NCBI GenBank assembly: GCA_032690845.1
Contig: CM064431.1
Span: 27,348,300-27,412,299 of the forward strand
Direction: 5' to 3'
Length of the DNA: 64,000 nt
Source of the DNA: Eleusine coracana subsp. coracana
Lineage: Eukaryota > Streptophyta > Magnoliopsida > Poales > Poaceae
The translations under genes and the position numbers were made by a program. Below, piece by piece: positions 48,025-59,179 of the stretch; the stretch's first letter is position 1, and every line of letters begins with the position of its first letter. The notes beneath the pieces were generated by a model. That model worked only from the letters and a program-made list of their open reading frames with translations, searched no databases and was not told the DNA's origin.

Positions 48025-49779
48025 TGAGAAACCATGTTGAGATGTGCCATGGTTTACAATATGTGATGAGTATTTGACTTTAGCGGAATTATGTTTGAGT
48101 TGAAATGCGAGAATCTAGGGATTGCATGAGTTTGTGCATGTCATGGTTTTGACTAACCAGAGTTGGTGAGGGTGTTGGAGAGTTGTAGGAGATGGGAATG
48201 TGTTTGCTTGTCTCATGATGTGTAGGCCACTGGAGTCAACATGGCGGTCAACGGCGAGAGGATCGAGCACTAGGAGAGTTGGGGACGGACGATCAGGAGG
48301 CCGGGTGAAGTCAAGGGTGATCCATACCGTACACGTGGAGAGGCAAGAAGCACGGACTGCTTCGCGGTTGAGCCTCAAAACCATGGGTGGTGATGAAGAC
48401 GGCGGGCTTGACCAAGTCAAAGGTGATCGAGCGTTGGTGCAAGTAGAGGCTTCCAATGGAACGGAGGCGGGAGAGACTTGCTGACGAGGAGGATCACGAG
48501 ATAAGGTGACACGCGTCAAGATCAAGAAGTCACGCATTGAGAAGCGTGCAAGGTGGTTTCTCGGTTTAGGCCTCAAAACCGGTGGTGGTGATGGGAGGTG
48601 CACGTGGCACCATCGTGGAGCTTGCGTCAATGCGAAGCAAAGTCGTGAAGGGCGACGAGGAAATAGTTGAACGGTTATGCCCCTCGTGGTAGGTGGCAGT
48701 GTATTGTAGGTGAGGGGTAGGATGGTCTCTAGAACAACCCCTAGGCCTATATAAGGAGAGGTAGGGCTGGTGGAAGAGGTGCCTCTCTTTTCCTTAGCCT
48801 TGCCTTAGACCATCATTCAAACTGCTAGGAGAGATCTTCATGTTCTAGACGATAGGAGAGGGTGTGTGAGAGACATCTCTTCCTCTTCCAAATAGTGAGT
48901 GGAAGAGGGTGGCTTTCTAGCCTTGTATCCATGGATCTTGTAAGCATGTTTCTATGATATGAGTAAGCATGTTTCTATGATATGAGTTATTTTCATGCTC
49001 AAGATCTTCCTCTCTCCCTAAATCTCGAATTTCTCTCTTTCTTTATTTTTGGAGCTCTTTTCGTGGGAATTTTCCATCTTATTTTTGAGTAAGTTTTTGG
49101 GCAGATTTCTTAGGGGATCTTGGTGATATGATGAGCTAGAACAATTCTATGGATCCTTGACCGAATCATAAGATCTAGCACCTTTGATTTGAAGGATTTC
49201 TCAAGTTTCCCCATTTGGGTGTTCTTGGCATAAGATCTGAAGTTCGTGATGATTCCTTGAGCCAATTTAGTGGATCTTCTAGGATTAGGATCGTGATGTG
49301 TTGAGGATTGGCTGGTCCAAAAATCGCTCAATTTGGAGTTCGTTTGATTAGGTTTTGGTCAAGTATTTGCCTAATCCCGAGCCAAATCCTGTTCTATCGG
49401 GGGTTGATCGGCACTGCCGATCTTTGCATCGGCACTGCCAATGCGGGGATAGAAATCCAGATCGGCACTGCCGATGACCTGCTCAGGTTTTTTGTCTTCT
49501 TTTTTAACTCAATGGGCACTGTCGATGGTTAGTCTGAGTTCCCTATTCTGTGTTTTCTTTCCTAGTTTCAAGTCTTGGTTGTTTTCCTTTGCTTCTCTCT
49601 AATTCTTCCACTGGTGTGAGTTACTCCTAGGGTTAGCACATCACAAGTTGTTGTGTGTGGCCTTGGTGATTCTTTCAGAGGTTGGTTCAGGTTGTATTTA
49701 GGATATAGGCCAAGTTCTTAAGAAGAATTTTAATTGGCTCCCATTCACGCCCCCCTCTGGTCGCCTTCTCGGTCTTTCA
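48025..49779 (+). repeat. 5' LTR of the Copia element
   Basis: It begins TGAGAAACC and ends GGTCTTTCA. It contains about four copies of ATCGGCACTGCCGAT-type palindromes at 49409-49513; the 3' LTR has more. A likely promoter/TATA is CTATATAAGGAGAGG (about 48750). Confidence 0.85.
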
Positions 49780-49793
49780 ATTAGTATCAGAGC
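49780..49793 (+). other. tRNA-Met primer-binding site
   Basis: ATTAGTATCAGAGC directly follows the LTR. It differs from the usual TGGTATCAGAGC by one base. Confidence 0.8.
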
Positions 49794-49842
49794 CGGTTTG
49801 ATCACTAGTTGACCTTCACCAGCTCTGTGATCCGAAGGTGAC

Positions 49843-51173
49843 ATGGAGAAGCGTGCGGTCAAGCTTTGGATGTTTGATGGAGAGGACTTTCCCTACTAGA
49901 AGTTAAGGACAAGGGCTTATCTCTTAAGCCAAGGACAAGGGCTTATCTCTTAAGCCAAGGACGTGCAATTTGGGAGATAGTTGAGCAGGAGTATGCCATA
50001 CTAGAAGACCTCAACACTGCATCTGCAGGTGAGTTAATCAAGTATGAAAACAACTCCAAAGCTGTCAATATTCTGATTTCTGCTCTAGGTAGGAATGAAC
50101 ATGACCGTGTTGCTCATCTCAATACTGCACATGCCATTTGGGCAAAGCTTTGCACGTACTATGAGGGTACCAATCAAGTCAAGTCTATGTGTAAGGATTC
50201 TTACAATAGACAGTATTAAACCTTTGCACAAAAACCTAGCGAGTCACTAGATGACACTTTTCGTAGGTTTGAGGCCATTGTGTGCAACTAGCGGGCTTGT
50301 GGTAACTTTGTGTACAATGATAATGATAGAGCTAAGCAATTGCTATATTCACTTGATGAAAATGCTTGGGGGGTTAAGATTGCTGCACTAGAAGAAACTA
50401 CTGATTTAAATACCTTGGACTGTGAGTAGCTGTATAGCAAGCTAAAATCTCATGAACTGTCTAGGAAGTCTCGTCCTAATCTTGCTAATCGTGCTTCTAG
50501 CATGGATCTGCTTTCTAGCTCTCAAAAGGGTAGTCACAATGGTGCTTCTAATGGAACTAACCCCTCACTTGACAAGTCTTCTTTAGAGTTTGCTCTTTCT
50601 TCTCTTGTTGCAGCTTCTGATAAACAGATGGAGTGCATTCCTGACGAGGAGCTATCATTGCTCACAAGGAAGTTCAGGAAGTTCTACAACAACCACAAGG
50701 AAAGAAGAAGAGGTCCTTCAATTGCCTGCTTCAAGTGTGGTGACCCGGGACACTTCACTGCTGACTGCCCCAAGAAGAAGAAGAAGGTCGGGTACCACGA
50801 CAACAATAGTGAAGATTTTAAGCAGAAGAAGAACCGCTTCTATAAGAAAGGCAAGAACTCCAAGAAGTTTGCCAAGTCCATTGCACGAGCCTGCGTTGCT
50901 GCTTTGAGCGACGTCGACCTCACATCAAGCGAAGGCCTTACAAGCTCGGAGGAGGAGGTCGAGAAGCCACGAGTCAAGAGGAAGGACGACTTCACCGGGT
51001 TTTGCTTCATGGCAAAGAGCGATCACGACACCGACTCTGGCTCTGACTCCAACACAAGCGAGGTACCTCCTACTCTTGATGAGCTCTCTTCTGAACTTGA
51101 TCATTTGCGCGATGTTTTGCTCATGCAAGATGATAAGCTTCAGAACACTGTTCGTGATAATAGAGAGTTTAAG
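49843..51173 (+). pseudogene. Copia gag, part 1 (UBN2-type, zinc knuckle)
   Basis: It starts MEKRAVKLWMFDGEDF at 49843. A 26-bp tandem duplication at about 49916-49967 shifts the frame, and TAG or TAA codons occur at about 49900, 50217, 50291 and 50428. The open part from 50502 contains a CCHC zinc knuckle, CFKCGDPGHFTADC (50727-50768), in a Lys-rich region. The fragment stops at 51173 where the nested element is inserted and resumes at 54806. Confidence 0.8.
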
Positions 51174-52318
51174 TGATGAGCCCATGGCTCATCGAGTCAT
51201 TAAAACTACGTATTCTGAAAACAAGCATGATTTTACACATATTGCAGAACATGATGTGTCAAAATACTCCAACATTCAGTTTGGATCTTTGACAAATATT
51301 ACGAATAATGAAGAGCAAAGTGAGGATTTGCTAGCCAATTAGTCTATGCCATGGAATGTTTTCATTGGGACCAATCTGAAGGTTGAGGAAAAGAAAGGAG
51401 AAACGAAGGAATATGTTATGATTGGATCAATGGTTGTGCCACTTGTGAAAAGTAAGGAACATATATTGGTATTACAGGCCTTCCCAAAGGTATGCGATAC
51501 TTTACTTTCAAAGTCTACACGGTCTCAAGTCCACCCAGTCATGAAATCAGAAGATATGGAAACTCAAAATCAGTTCGGACTCGGTTTAGGATCAGCCAGA
51601 CAGGTGCGGAGTAAAAGTAGCATAACTGGGCCATACGGAGTCGGATTGGGCTGAGTAAATACTCGTTGGAAAGATAATTTGATAACCTTTTCAACGGATC
51701 TGGCCCCATAGTCAAATAAATTCCCTAGCGGTCGCAATAATCAAAACAATTCTGAGTTATGTTGAGTACGAGTCTGTTTTTAGATGTGTTCGAGTCGAAC
51801 TGGGTTTTTGGCTGGCTTGCATGCCATATAGCCTAGGGCCAGCGCCCCTGTAAGCTAGGAGGAGGATGGTATTGTGTTTTTGGTCGTGGTGTCCTCCAAG
51901 AAACCCTAGAGGTGTTGCCCTCCTCTACCGGTTGCTGCCGCCGATCTCTGCCGGCCGCTGAAGTGCGTGATCAAGTGATTCTTCCCTTGGGTGCGTGCTG
52001 GAACTTGTGGTTCCCCATCTCCAGATCATGCTTGTCTAAGTAATGGGTTGGAGAGTTTATATCTACTGGTTTGCATCTACATCAAGTTCTTGTAAGCCGG
52101 TATTTTCCTATCGTGTTCTAGCTGGTTTATGATTTCTATTGGATAACAAATCTGTGGTGTCTATTTTATTGTGGTTGCTGGATCATTGAGCTTGAGATTA
52201 TTGTTCTATCTATTTATAGCTGAGATAACAAGTTTCAATACCTATATATACTTGCTAGTACTTGCTGTACCGTGAAAGATTGGGATAAAATCCGGACACC
52301 CTCGTCGTGTTCTCATCA
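51174..52318 (+). repeat. 5' LTR of the nested element
   Basis: 1145 bp, same length as the 3' copy. It has a TAG at about 51342 where the 3' LTR keeps an open codon. A possible polyadenylation/TATA region lies around 52215-52260. Confidence 0.92.
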
Positions 52319-52371
52319 TTTGGTATCAGTTTTGCCGGGTTGCTCACGGTACTTGCTGCTGATTTGTGGTG

Positions 52372-52899
52372 ATGGATTCCTACGATTTTGACCTATACTT
52401 GAAGTTTGTGCCAACACTATATACAACAAGTTCTCGATCTGAGTATTATGAGTGGGAGGATGATATAGAAGCTTTCTATAGGATTGGTGAATTGCCACTA
52501 AACCAATTAGTAAATTTGGCAAAGCAAATATTCTCCTTTGCTGTTTTGCTATGGTGGAGGCAATTGCAACAAGATATTACATACCAAGGTGATAACTCTT
52601 GCACATCTTGGGCAGCGATGAAGTCGGAATTACGACACCGATTTGATCCTCCATTTGAGTCGAAGAAGAAGATTATTGAACTTGAGTCCTTTGATGTTCT
52701 AAAGCTAGATTATGATACAATTCACCATTGTGTCAAGGAGGCCGTTAGTGCTGTTTTGTCCAAACCCAAGCAAGCTGAGGTGTGTTCGAATGTGCACAAA
52801 TCAAATGTAGAGTTGGAAGTTCTTGAGTCTTCTTGTGCTGATCAGGTTGAACCATTAATTGAAGCTGCAGATCATATGGGTTTATCTTTGATGTCTTAG
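52372..52899 (+). CDS. Gag of the nested Gypsy-type element
   Basis: The ATG at 52372 opens a 175-codon frame (MDSYDFDLYLKFVP) with the Trp-rich retrotransposon gag pattern (YYEWEDDIEAFY, LLWWRQLQ, W..MK.ELR.RF.P). The zinc knuckle usual at the C-terminus is missing and the protein is short, so an internal deletion is likely. The frame ends at a TAG (52897-52899) and remains open in the same frame afterwards into the protease region, which leaves read-through possible. Confidence 0.75.
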   Translation: MDSYDFDLYLKFVPTLYTTSSRSEYYEWEDDIEAFYRIGELPLNQLVNLAKQIFSFAVLLWWRQLQQDITYQGDNSCTSWAAMKSELRHRFDPPFESKKKIIELESFDVLKLDYDTIHHCVKEAVSAVLSKPKQAEVCSNVHKSNVELEVLESSCADQVEPLIEAADHMGLSLMS

Positions 52900-53964
52900 G
52901 AAGTAAATTCAGATGGTGTCATTGCAGATGTCAAGGGGCAGCACTGTAATATTTTTCATTCAGAGTGCAAGATTAAAAAGAAGGTATGCAAATTAATTAT
53001 TGATGGTGGAAGTTTCAATAATGTGATTAGTTCAGATTTGGTACATGCATTATCTTTATCTACATGGCGGCTTCTTACACCTCGTTACATGCAATGGATG
53101 AATAAAAGTGGCACGCTGAAAATTACCCACAAGGCCAGAGTAAAATTTTCAGTAGGAGATTATGTTGACACTATGGATTGTGATGTGGCACCGATGAGTG
53201 CGTGCAATTTGTTGTTAGGAAGACCATGGCAGTTTGATCTTGATGCAACACATGGTGGTCGTTCAAACAATTATTCTTTCATGCATAAAGGTGTTCGTCA
53301 CATTCTAAAGCCAATGAAGGAATGTGATATTAAGGCTGAGGTTTTTGTTGCTGCAACAAAGAAGAAACATGGTGCTGATATTACCTCAAAGCCGAGGACG
53401 GCTTTGTTTCAAGGGGGAGAGAATGATGTGGTAGTTCCTGCAGTAACAAGTGCACCTAGTATTTCTGAAATTCTTTCAGTTGTTGCTCCTCGACATTGTA
53501 CCATTCATTGTGATTTGGTCAAAGATGAATTATATGAAGGAAAAAATAATAGTGATGCAAAGAATTGTCTAAACAGTGCTATTGGTGTTGATCTGAACAG
53601 GAGAGGAGCTCGTCAAATTATGTCAAAGCCGAGGACGGCTTTGATTCAAGGAAGGGAGGATGATGAGCCCATGGCTCATCGAGTCATTAAAACTACGTAT
53701 TCTGAAAACAAGCATGATTTTACACATATTGCAGAACATGATGTATCAAAATACTCCAACATTCAGTTTGGATCTTTGACAAATATTATGAATAATGAAG
53801 AGCGAAGTGAGGATTTGCTAGCCAATTATTCTATGCCATGCAATGTTTTCATTGGGACCAATCTGAAGGTTGAGGAAAAGAAAGGAGAAACGAAGGAATA
53901 TGTTATGATTGGATCAATGGTTGTGCCACTTGTGAAAAGTAAGGAACATATATTGGTGTTATAG
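52900..53964 (+). CDS. Retropepsin-like protease region of the nested element, in gag frame after a TAG
   Basis: The frame is open from directly after the TAG. It shows IIDGGSFNNVISSDL (active-site D-G-G, as in several plant Gypsy proteases), then GDYVDTMDCDVAPM and NLLLGRPWQFD. The C-terminal part repeats SKPRTAL.QG twice (53388 and 53624 regions). It then runs through the polypurine tract and 100 codons into the 3' LTR before a stop at 53962. No reverse transcriptase follows. The first ATG is at about 53089, and expression would need read-through of the gag stop. Confidence 0.7.
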   Translation, partial: EVNSDGVIADVKGQHCNIFHSECKIKKKVCKLIIDGGSFNNVISSDLVHALSLSTWRLLTPRYMQWMNKSGTLKITHKARVKFSVGDYVDTMDCDVAPMSACNLLLGRPWQFDLDATHGGRSNNYSFMHKGVRHILKPMKECDIKAEVFVAATKKKHGADITSKPRTALFQGGENDVVVPAVTSAPSISEILSVVAPRHCTIHCDLVKDELYEGKNNSDAKNCLNSAIGVDLNRRGARQIMSKPRTALIQGREDDEPMAHRVIKTTYSENKHDFTHIAEHDVSKYSNIQFGSLTNIMNNEERSEDLLANYSMPCNVFIGTNLKVEEKKGETKEYVMIGSMVVPLVKSKEHILVL

Positions 53965-54805
53965 GCCTTCCCAAAGGTATGCAATACTTTAGTTTCAAAG
54001 TCTACACGGTCTCAAGTCCACCCAGTCACGAAATCAGAAGATATGGAAACTCAAAATCAGTTCGGACTCGGTTTAGGATCAGCCAGACAGGTGCTGAGTA
54101 AAAGTAGCATAACTGGGCCATACGGAGTCGGATTGGGCTGAGTAAATACTCGTTGGAAAGATAATTTGATAAACTTTCCAACGGATCTGGCCCCATAGTC
54201 AAACAAATTCTCTAGCGGTCGCAATAATCAAAACAATTCTGAGTTATGTTGAGTCCGAGTCTGTTTTTAGATGTGTTCGAGTCGAACTGGGTTTTTGGCT
54301 GGCTTGCATGCCATATAGCCTAGGGCCAGCGCCCCTGTAAGCTAGGAGGAGGATGGTATTGTGTTTTTGGTCGTGGTGTCCTCCAAGAAACCCTAGAGGT
54401 GTTGCCCTCCTCTACCGGTTGCTGCCGCCGATCTCTGCCGGTCGCTGAAGTGCGTGATCAAGTGATTCTTCCCTTGGGTGCGTGCTGGAACTTGTGGTTC
54501 CCCATCTCCAGATCATGCTTATCTAAGTAATGGGTTGGAGAGTTTATCTCTACTGGTTTGCATCTACATCAAGTTCTTGTAAGCCGGTATTTTCCTATCG
54601 TGTTCTAGCTGGTTTATGATTCCTATTGGATAACAAATCTGTGGTGTCTATTTTATTGTGGTTGCTGGATCATTGAGCTTGAGATTGTTGTTCTATCTAT
54701 TTATAGCTGAGATAACAAGTTTCAATACCTGTATATACTTGCTAGTACTTGTTGTACCGTGAAAGATTGGGATAAAATCCGGACACCCTCGTCGTGTTCT
54801 TATCA
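53661..54805 (+). repeat. 3' LTR of the nested element
   Basis: 1145 bp, ending TTATCA, followed by the second TTAAG. It carries the end of the protease reading frame. Confidence 0.92.
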
Positions 54806-55635
54806 TTAAGTCTAAGTTGGAGAGTACTGAGTATGAGATCACTTCGCTTAGGTCCAAGCTTGCTAAAAATGCTGATGTTGAGCGTGAGTCTTGTCAAGTT
54901 GTGATGAATGATCTCAGTCAGAGGGAAAGTGTGCATGCTCAAGTTGCCAGTCAGCTTGAGAGTGCCCTTAAAGAGCTTGGTGAATTCAAAGCTAGACCAA
55001 CTCTTTTGAGCGCATGTCAGAAGTGCCCCAAGCTCACTAATGAGTTGGAAGCTCAAACCCTCAAAGTCAAAGAGCTCGAGTCCAAGCTGCTAGATGAGAC
55101 TCGCACGAAAGTTCTTCCACCACCGTGTGTAGTGTGTGGATCTTTTAAGGATAAGCTTGCAATCACAAGAGAGGAAAACAAAAACCTAGCCCAAGAGAAT
55201 GACTATCTCATCTCTCATGCCCAAAGAACCCTAGTGAGTGAGGAGGAGATTGAGAGTGACTTGGCAAGAGTCAAAGAAAGTGCTAGTAGGTCAACCTATA
55301 ACTTGGGCTTGGGATTTGAGAGGTGTGACAAGGAGAGTGAGAATGTGGGTAAGTTTGTGCCTAGCTCCAGCTACAAGGATGAGGAACAATCCATCAAACC
55401 CACTGACACATACTATCCACCTAACCCTAATTCTTCCTTCAACCCAAAGCAAGCTGAGAAGCCAAAACCCAAACTCATTGTGCAAGCTAAGCCTAAACAT
55501 GAGAGTGTCTACATTTGCATGTTCTGTGATCGTAAGGATCACTTGGATGGGTACTATTATAGGCGTAAGAGGATTGAGAGGATGCAAGCTGAGTTAACTA
55601 GGAATGTGCATCATGATGATTTTGTTGGTTTTTAG
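54806..55635 (+). pseudogene. Copia gag, part 2 (coiled-coil and second Cys motif)
   Basis: It continues part 1 in the correct frame on the far side of the nested element. The first 100 residues are a coiled-coil-like helix (SLRSKLAKNADVERE). Toward the end, CMFCDRKDHLDGYYYRRK has the layout of the second zinc knuckle of this lineage, but the last Cys is Tyr, so the finger is probably broken. A TAG closes the frame at 55633. Confidence 0.7.
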
Positions 55636-55989
55636 CCTCGCTCTTTTTCTCGTGCCTATCATGGACAGGGTCATTCCTCATATGGATTTGATTCACGAAA
55701 CAGAGGCTTTGCACAGCAGCGCTTTGGTGCCCCATGTTTTCCCCATCGTGGTGAGCGTCACTCGCGTGGATTTGTCTTTCACACACATGATTTCTATCCT
55801 CACAATCCCAGGTTTGAGTCGAGACGCTTTGACAGGCCACGCTTTCCCCATCATGGTTCTTGTCCCATGCGTTCGAGTGGTAATATGCAAAGAACTGTGA
55901 TAACCCCTGCAGGTCGTGTGGTTCAGTGCTGGCTTCCCAAGAGTTTTCTTTCTAACCCCAGCACTGAGTCATCAATCTTTCCTTCTTGT

Positions 55990-57743
55990 TCATTGTAGGC
56001 AGCAGGTGGTGGCTTGGAGAACAAATGATTGACGGACTCCTGGTGTTCGCGCCACACGACCGGAGATGCAAAGTGGTTCTCTAGCCTCACTCCCTTGAAG
56101 CGCCGGGAGTATGTGACCTTTGGAGATGACAAGATAGGGAGAGTGAAGGCAAGAGGCGCGATAAAGGTAAATGAAAGATTCACTCTCAAGGATGTTGGCT
56201 TGGTTGAGCATCTCAAGTACAATCTCCTCTCTGTTTCTCAGTTGCTTGATGTTGGTTTGGAAGTGCGCTTTATGAAAAATGCTTCTTGTGTTCTTGATTT
56301 GATTGGCTCTTTAGTTTGTGGGATTTCTAGCATTGGGAAAGTTTTTCAGGCTGATTTGTTGTTTCTCCTGGTTCTCACAAGTGCTTGTTTGCACAATCTT
56401 TTTCTGAGCTCTAGAAATGGCATAGGAGACTAGGTCACATGAGCTTTGACTTGCTTTGTTGCTTAAGTGGCCTAGGCTTGATCCGAGGATTGCCTAAGCT
56501 CAAATTGCACAAGAATTTGGTTTGTGCTCCTTGTCGTCACGGGAAAATGATTGCCGCTTCTCATCCATCAATTCATTTGGTGATGACTGAACGCCCTGGA
56601 GAGTTGCTTCACATGAACACTGTTGGTCCTTCTCGGGTTTGTTAGGCGGGTGGGAAGTGGTATGTTCTTGTGATTGTTGATGACTTCTCTCGCTATTCTT
56701 GGGTTTACTTTCTTGAGAGCAAGGATGAAGTGTTTCATCACTTCTGAAGCTTAGCTTTGAGGTTGTTTAAGGAACTCCCTGGTGTATTACGAGCAATTCG
56801 CAGTGTTAATGGCACCGAGTTCAAGAACTCCTCCATTGATGCTTTCTGCCTTGAGCATGGTATTGAGCATCAGTTTTTAGTACCTCGTGTCCCTCAACAG
56901 AATGGTGTGGTCAAAATAAAGAACAGAATCTTGGTGGAAATGGCCCGGACGATGCTCGATGAGCATAGGACTCCAAGGCGGTTCTGGGATGAGGCCATTA
57001 GCACTGCTTGCTATGTTTTAAATCGGGTTTTCTTGCGCTCAATTCTTAATGTGACTTCCTATGAGCTATGTTTTGGGAGGAAGACATCTATTTCTTATTT
57101 GCGTGCCTTTGGTTACAAGTGCTTCATTCTCAAGCATGGCAATCTTGTTAAGTTTGAGTCGAGATCTTCTAATGGCATCTTTCTTGGCTACACCCTTCAT
57201 GGTCATTCCTATAGAGTTTTGAATTTGGAAACTAACACCATCATGGAGTCCTGTGATGTAACCTTTGATGAATCAAACTCTTGTGTACGCAATGTGGTTG
57301 AGACTGCAGGTAACAGGGAGATGGAGGAGCGTATCTTTGTAGAAGAGGACCTACAGGGCTTGGATGATGACAATGATGAGTCATTCCATCCCACATCTGA
57401 GCTTGTTCCTGCTGCTTCCACCACTCCAGCAGAAGGTCCAGAAGCTTCTACATCGACCTCGGCAGCTGTTCAGCCAGCTTCAGTTGTGGTTGAGGGGAAG
57501 GTACACTCTGAGAGAGAGGCTCCTCACCACATTCAGCGTCAACATTCACCTCAACAGATGATCGGTAATCTCTATGAGAGGACAACAAGGTCAAGGTCTG
57601 CACATCTCGCCTGCTTTACCAATTCTCTCTTTGTTGTCACCTTTGAACCTCGGGATGTTGGACACGCACTATGTGATGAACATTGGGTAAATGCCATGCA
57701 TGAAGAGTTGGAAACTTTGAGAGAAACAAAGTATGGACCCTAA
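55990..57743 (+). pseudogene. Copia protease and integrase, inactivated
   Basis: The protease segment (56035) reads DSWCSRHTTGD where Copia has DSGCSRHMTGD: Gly of the DSG triad is Trp. GAG-pre-integrase follows (LLSVSQLLDVGLEVRF). Integrase begins with VDDFSRYSW (about 56680), then SVNGTEFKN (56802), where the second catalytic Asp is Val, and PQQNGVVKIKNR (56890), where the catalytic Glu is Lys at 56913-56915. A frameshift lies near 56430 and stops near 56640 and 56745. Two of three DDE residues and the protease triad are therefore lost. A second frameshift near 57740 leads into RT. Confidence 0.85.
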
Positions 57744-59179
57744 TAGAGCCTCCTGTTAGTGTCAATGTAATAGGAACCAAGTGGGTGTTCAAAAACAAAC
57801 ATGGGGAAGATGGTGAGGTTGTCAGAAACAAGGCTAGACTTGTTGCTCAGGGTTTTAGCCAAGTTGAGAGCTTAGACTATGGTGAAACCTTTGCTCCTAT
57901 TGCACGCATAGAAGCCATTAGGATCTTGCTTGCATTTGCTGCCTCTAAGGGCATTAGACTCTACCAAATGGATGTCAAGATTGCCTTCCTAAATGGTTTC
58001 ATAGAGGAAGAGGTTTATGTGAAACAACCACTTGGCTTTGAGCACCACAAATACCCAAACCGAGTGTACAAGCTTCAGAAGGCTTTGTACGGGCTAAAGC
58101 AAGCACCTAGGGCATGGTATGCTAGGCTTAAGACCTTCTTGCTAGAGCGCGGGTATGTTATAGGGTGTGTTGACAAAACCTTGTTCATTCTTAAGCATGG
58201 CAATGACTTTCTAATGGTTCAGATATACGTGGATGATATCATCTTTGATGGTTCCTCTCATGCTCTTGTGTCTAGATTTTAGGAAGCTATGGAAAGTGAA
58301 TTTTAGATGTCGATGATGGGCGAGCTCACCTTCTTTCTTGGACGTCAGATTAAGCAGTGCAAGCAAGGCACCTTCATACATCAAGCCAAGTACATGAAGG
58401 ATCAACTGAAGAAGTTCGAGATGGTCAATGTGAAGCCGTTGTCAACTCCAATGTCCACTACAATGACACTTAACCCAGATGAAGACTGTGAAGCGGTGGA
58501 CCAAAGGGAGTATAGGAGCATGATTGGCTCCCTCCTGTACCTAACGGTGACAAGACCCAACATACATTTTGCGGTGTGTCTTTGTGCTCGCTTTCAAGCC
58601 TCCGCAAGGGTGACTCATCGTAAGGCTGTCAAGTGCATCTTCAGGTATCTCAAATTCACCCTTGAGTTCTATCTTTGGTACTCTGCATCTTCATCTCTTG
58701 ATCTTATTGGGTATTCGGATGCAGACTTTGCTAGGTGTAGAATTGATAGGAAGAGCACTTCCGGTACATGCCATTTCTTGGGTACTTCTTTGATCTGTTG
58801 GTTTTCTTGTAAGCAGTCGAGTGTAGCCCAATCCACCACAGAGGCTGAGTATGTTGCTGCTGTTAGCTGCTGCTCACAAATCCTATGGATAGTATCCACC
58901 ATGAGAGACTATGGGTTAACCTTTAAGAGTGTTCCACACATGTGTGATAACTCCAGTGCCATATGCTTAGCCAAAAACCCAATACAACATGGTAAGGTCA
59001 AACACATAAATGTGAGATTCCACTTCCTAAGAGAATATGTTGACAAGGGAGATGTTGAGCTCAACTACATTGACACTAAACACCAATTTTCTGATATTCT
59101 CACCAAGCCCCTAGATGCTTCGAGATTTGCTTTTCTTTGGGGGGAGCTTGCTGTTTGCCATCCTTATGGCATCATTTGA
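57744..59179 (+). pseudogene. Copia reverse transcriptase and RNase H
   Basis: RT keeps QMDVKIAFLNG, LYGLKQAPRAW and YVDD (58226-58237). Two in-frame TAG codons (58280, 58304) split RT from the rest. RNase H shows YSDADFA, STTEAEYVAA, CDNSSAICLAKNP and the closing DILTKPLD. Apart from the two TAGs this is the best-preserved part of the element. The order integrase, RT, RNase H is diagnostic of Copia. Confidence 0.88.

Larger units (their letters stand above)
51174..54805 (+). mobile_element. Nested gag-protease-only LTR retrotransposon, TSD TTAAG
   Basis: Both LTRs are 1145 bp (51174-52318, 53661-54805), begin TGATGAG and end TCATCA. The 5-bp duplication TTAAG flanks the element (51169-51173, 54806-54810). 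A primer-binding-site-like TTTGGTATCAGTTTTG follows the left LTR and a polypurine tract GGAAGGGAGGA precedes the right one. By eye the LTRs differ at about 24 sites (about 2%). The inside (1342 bp) codes only for gag and protease, so reverse transcriptase and integrase must come from elsewhere. It belongs to Gypsy by protein type. It interrupts Copia gag between codons, with the frame continuing on the other side. Confidence 0.93.

Noticed and set aside
48115..48630. Minus-strand frame of 171 codons, and its counterpart at 60584-61027
   Set aside because: Both fall inside the two LTRs of the Copia element and are antisense open frames; conservation between them reflects LTR identity.
55604..55900. 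His/Arg-rich frames downstream of Copia gag
   Set aside because: They are degenerate Copia sequence read in the wrong frame.
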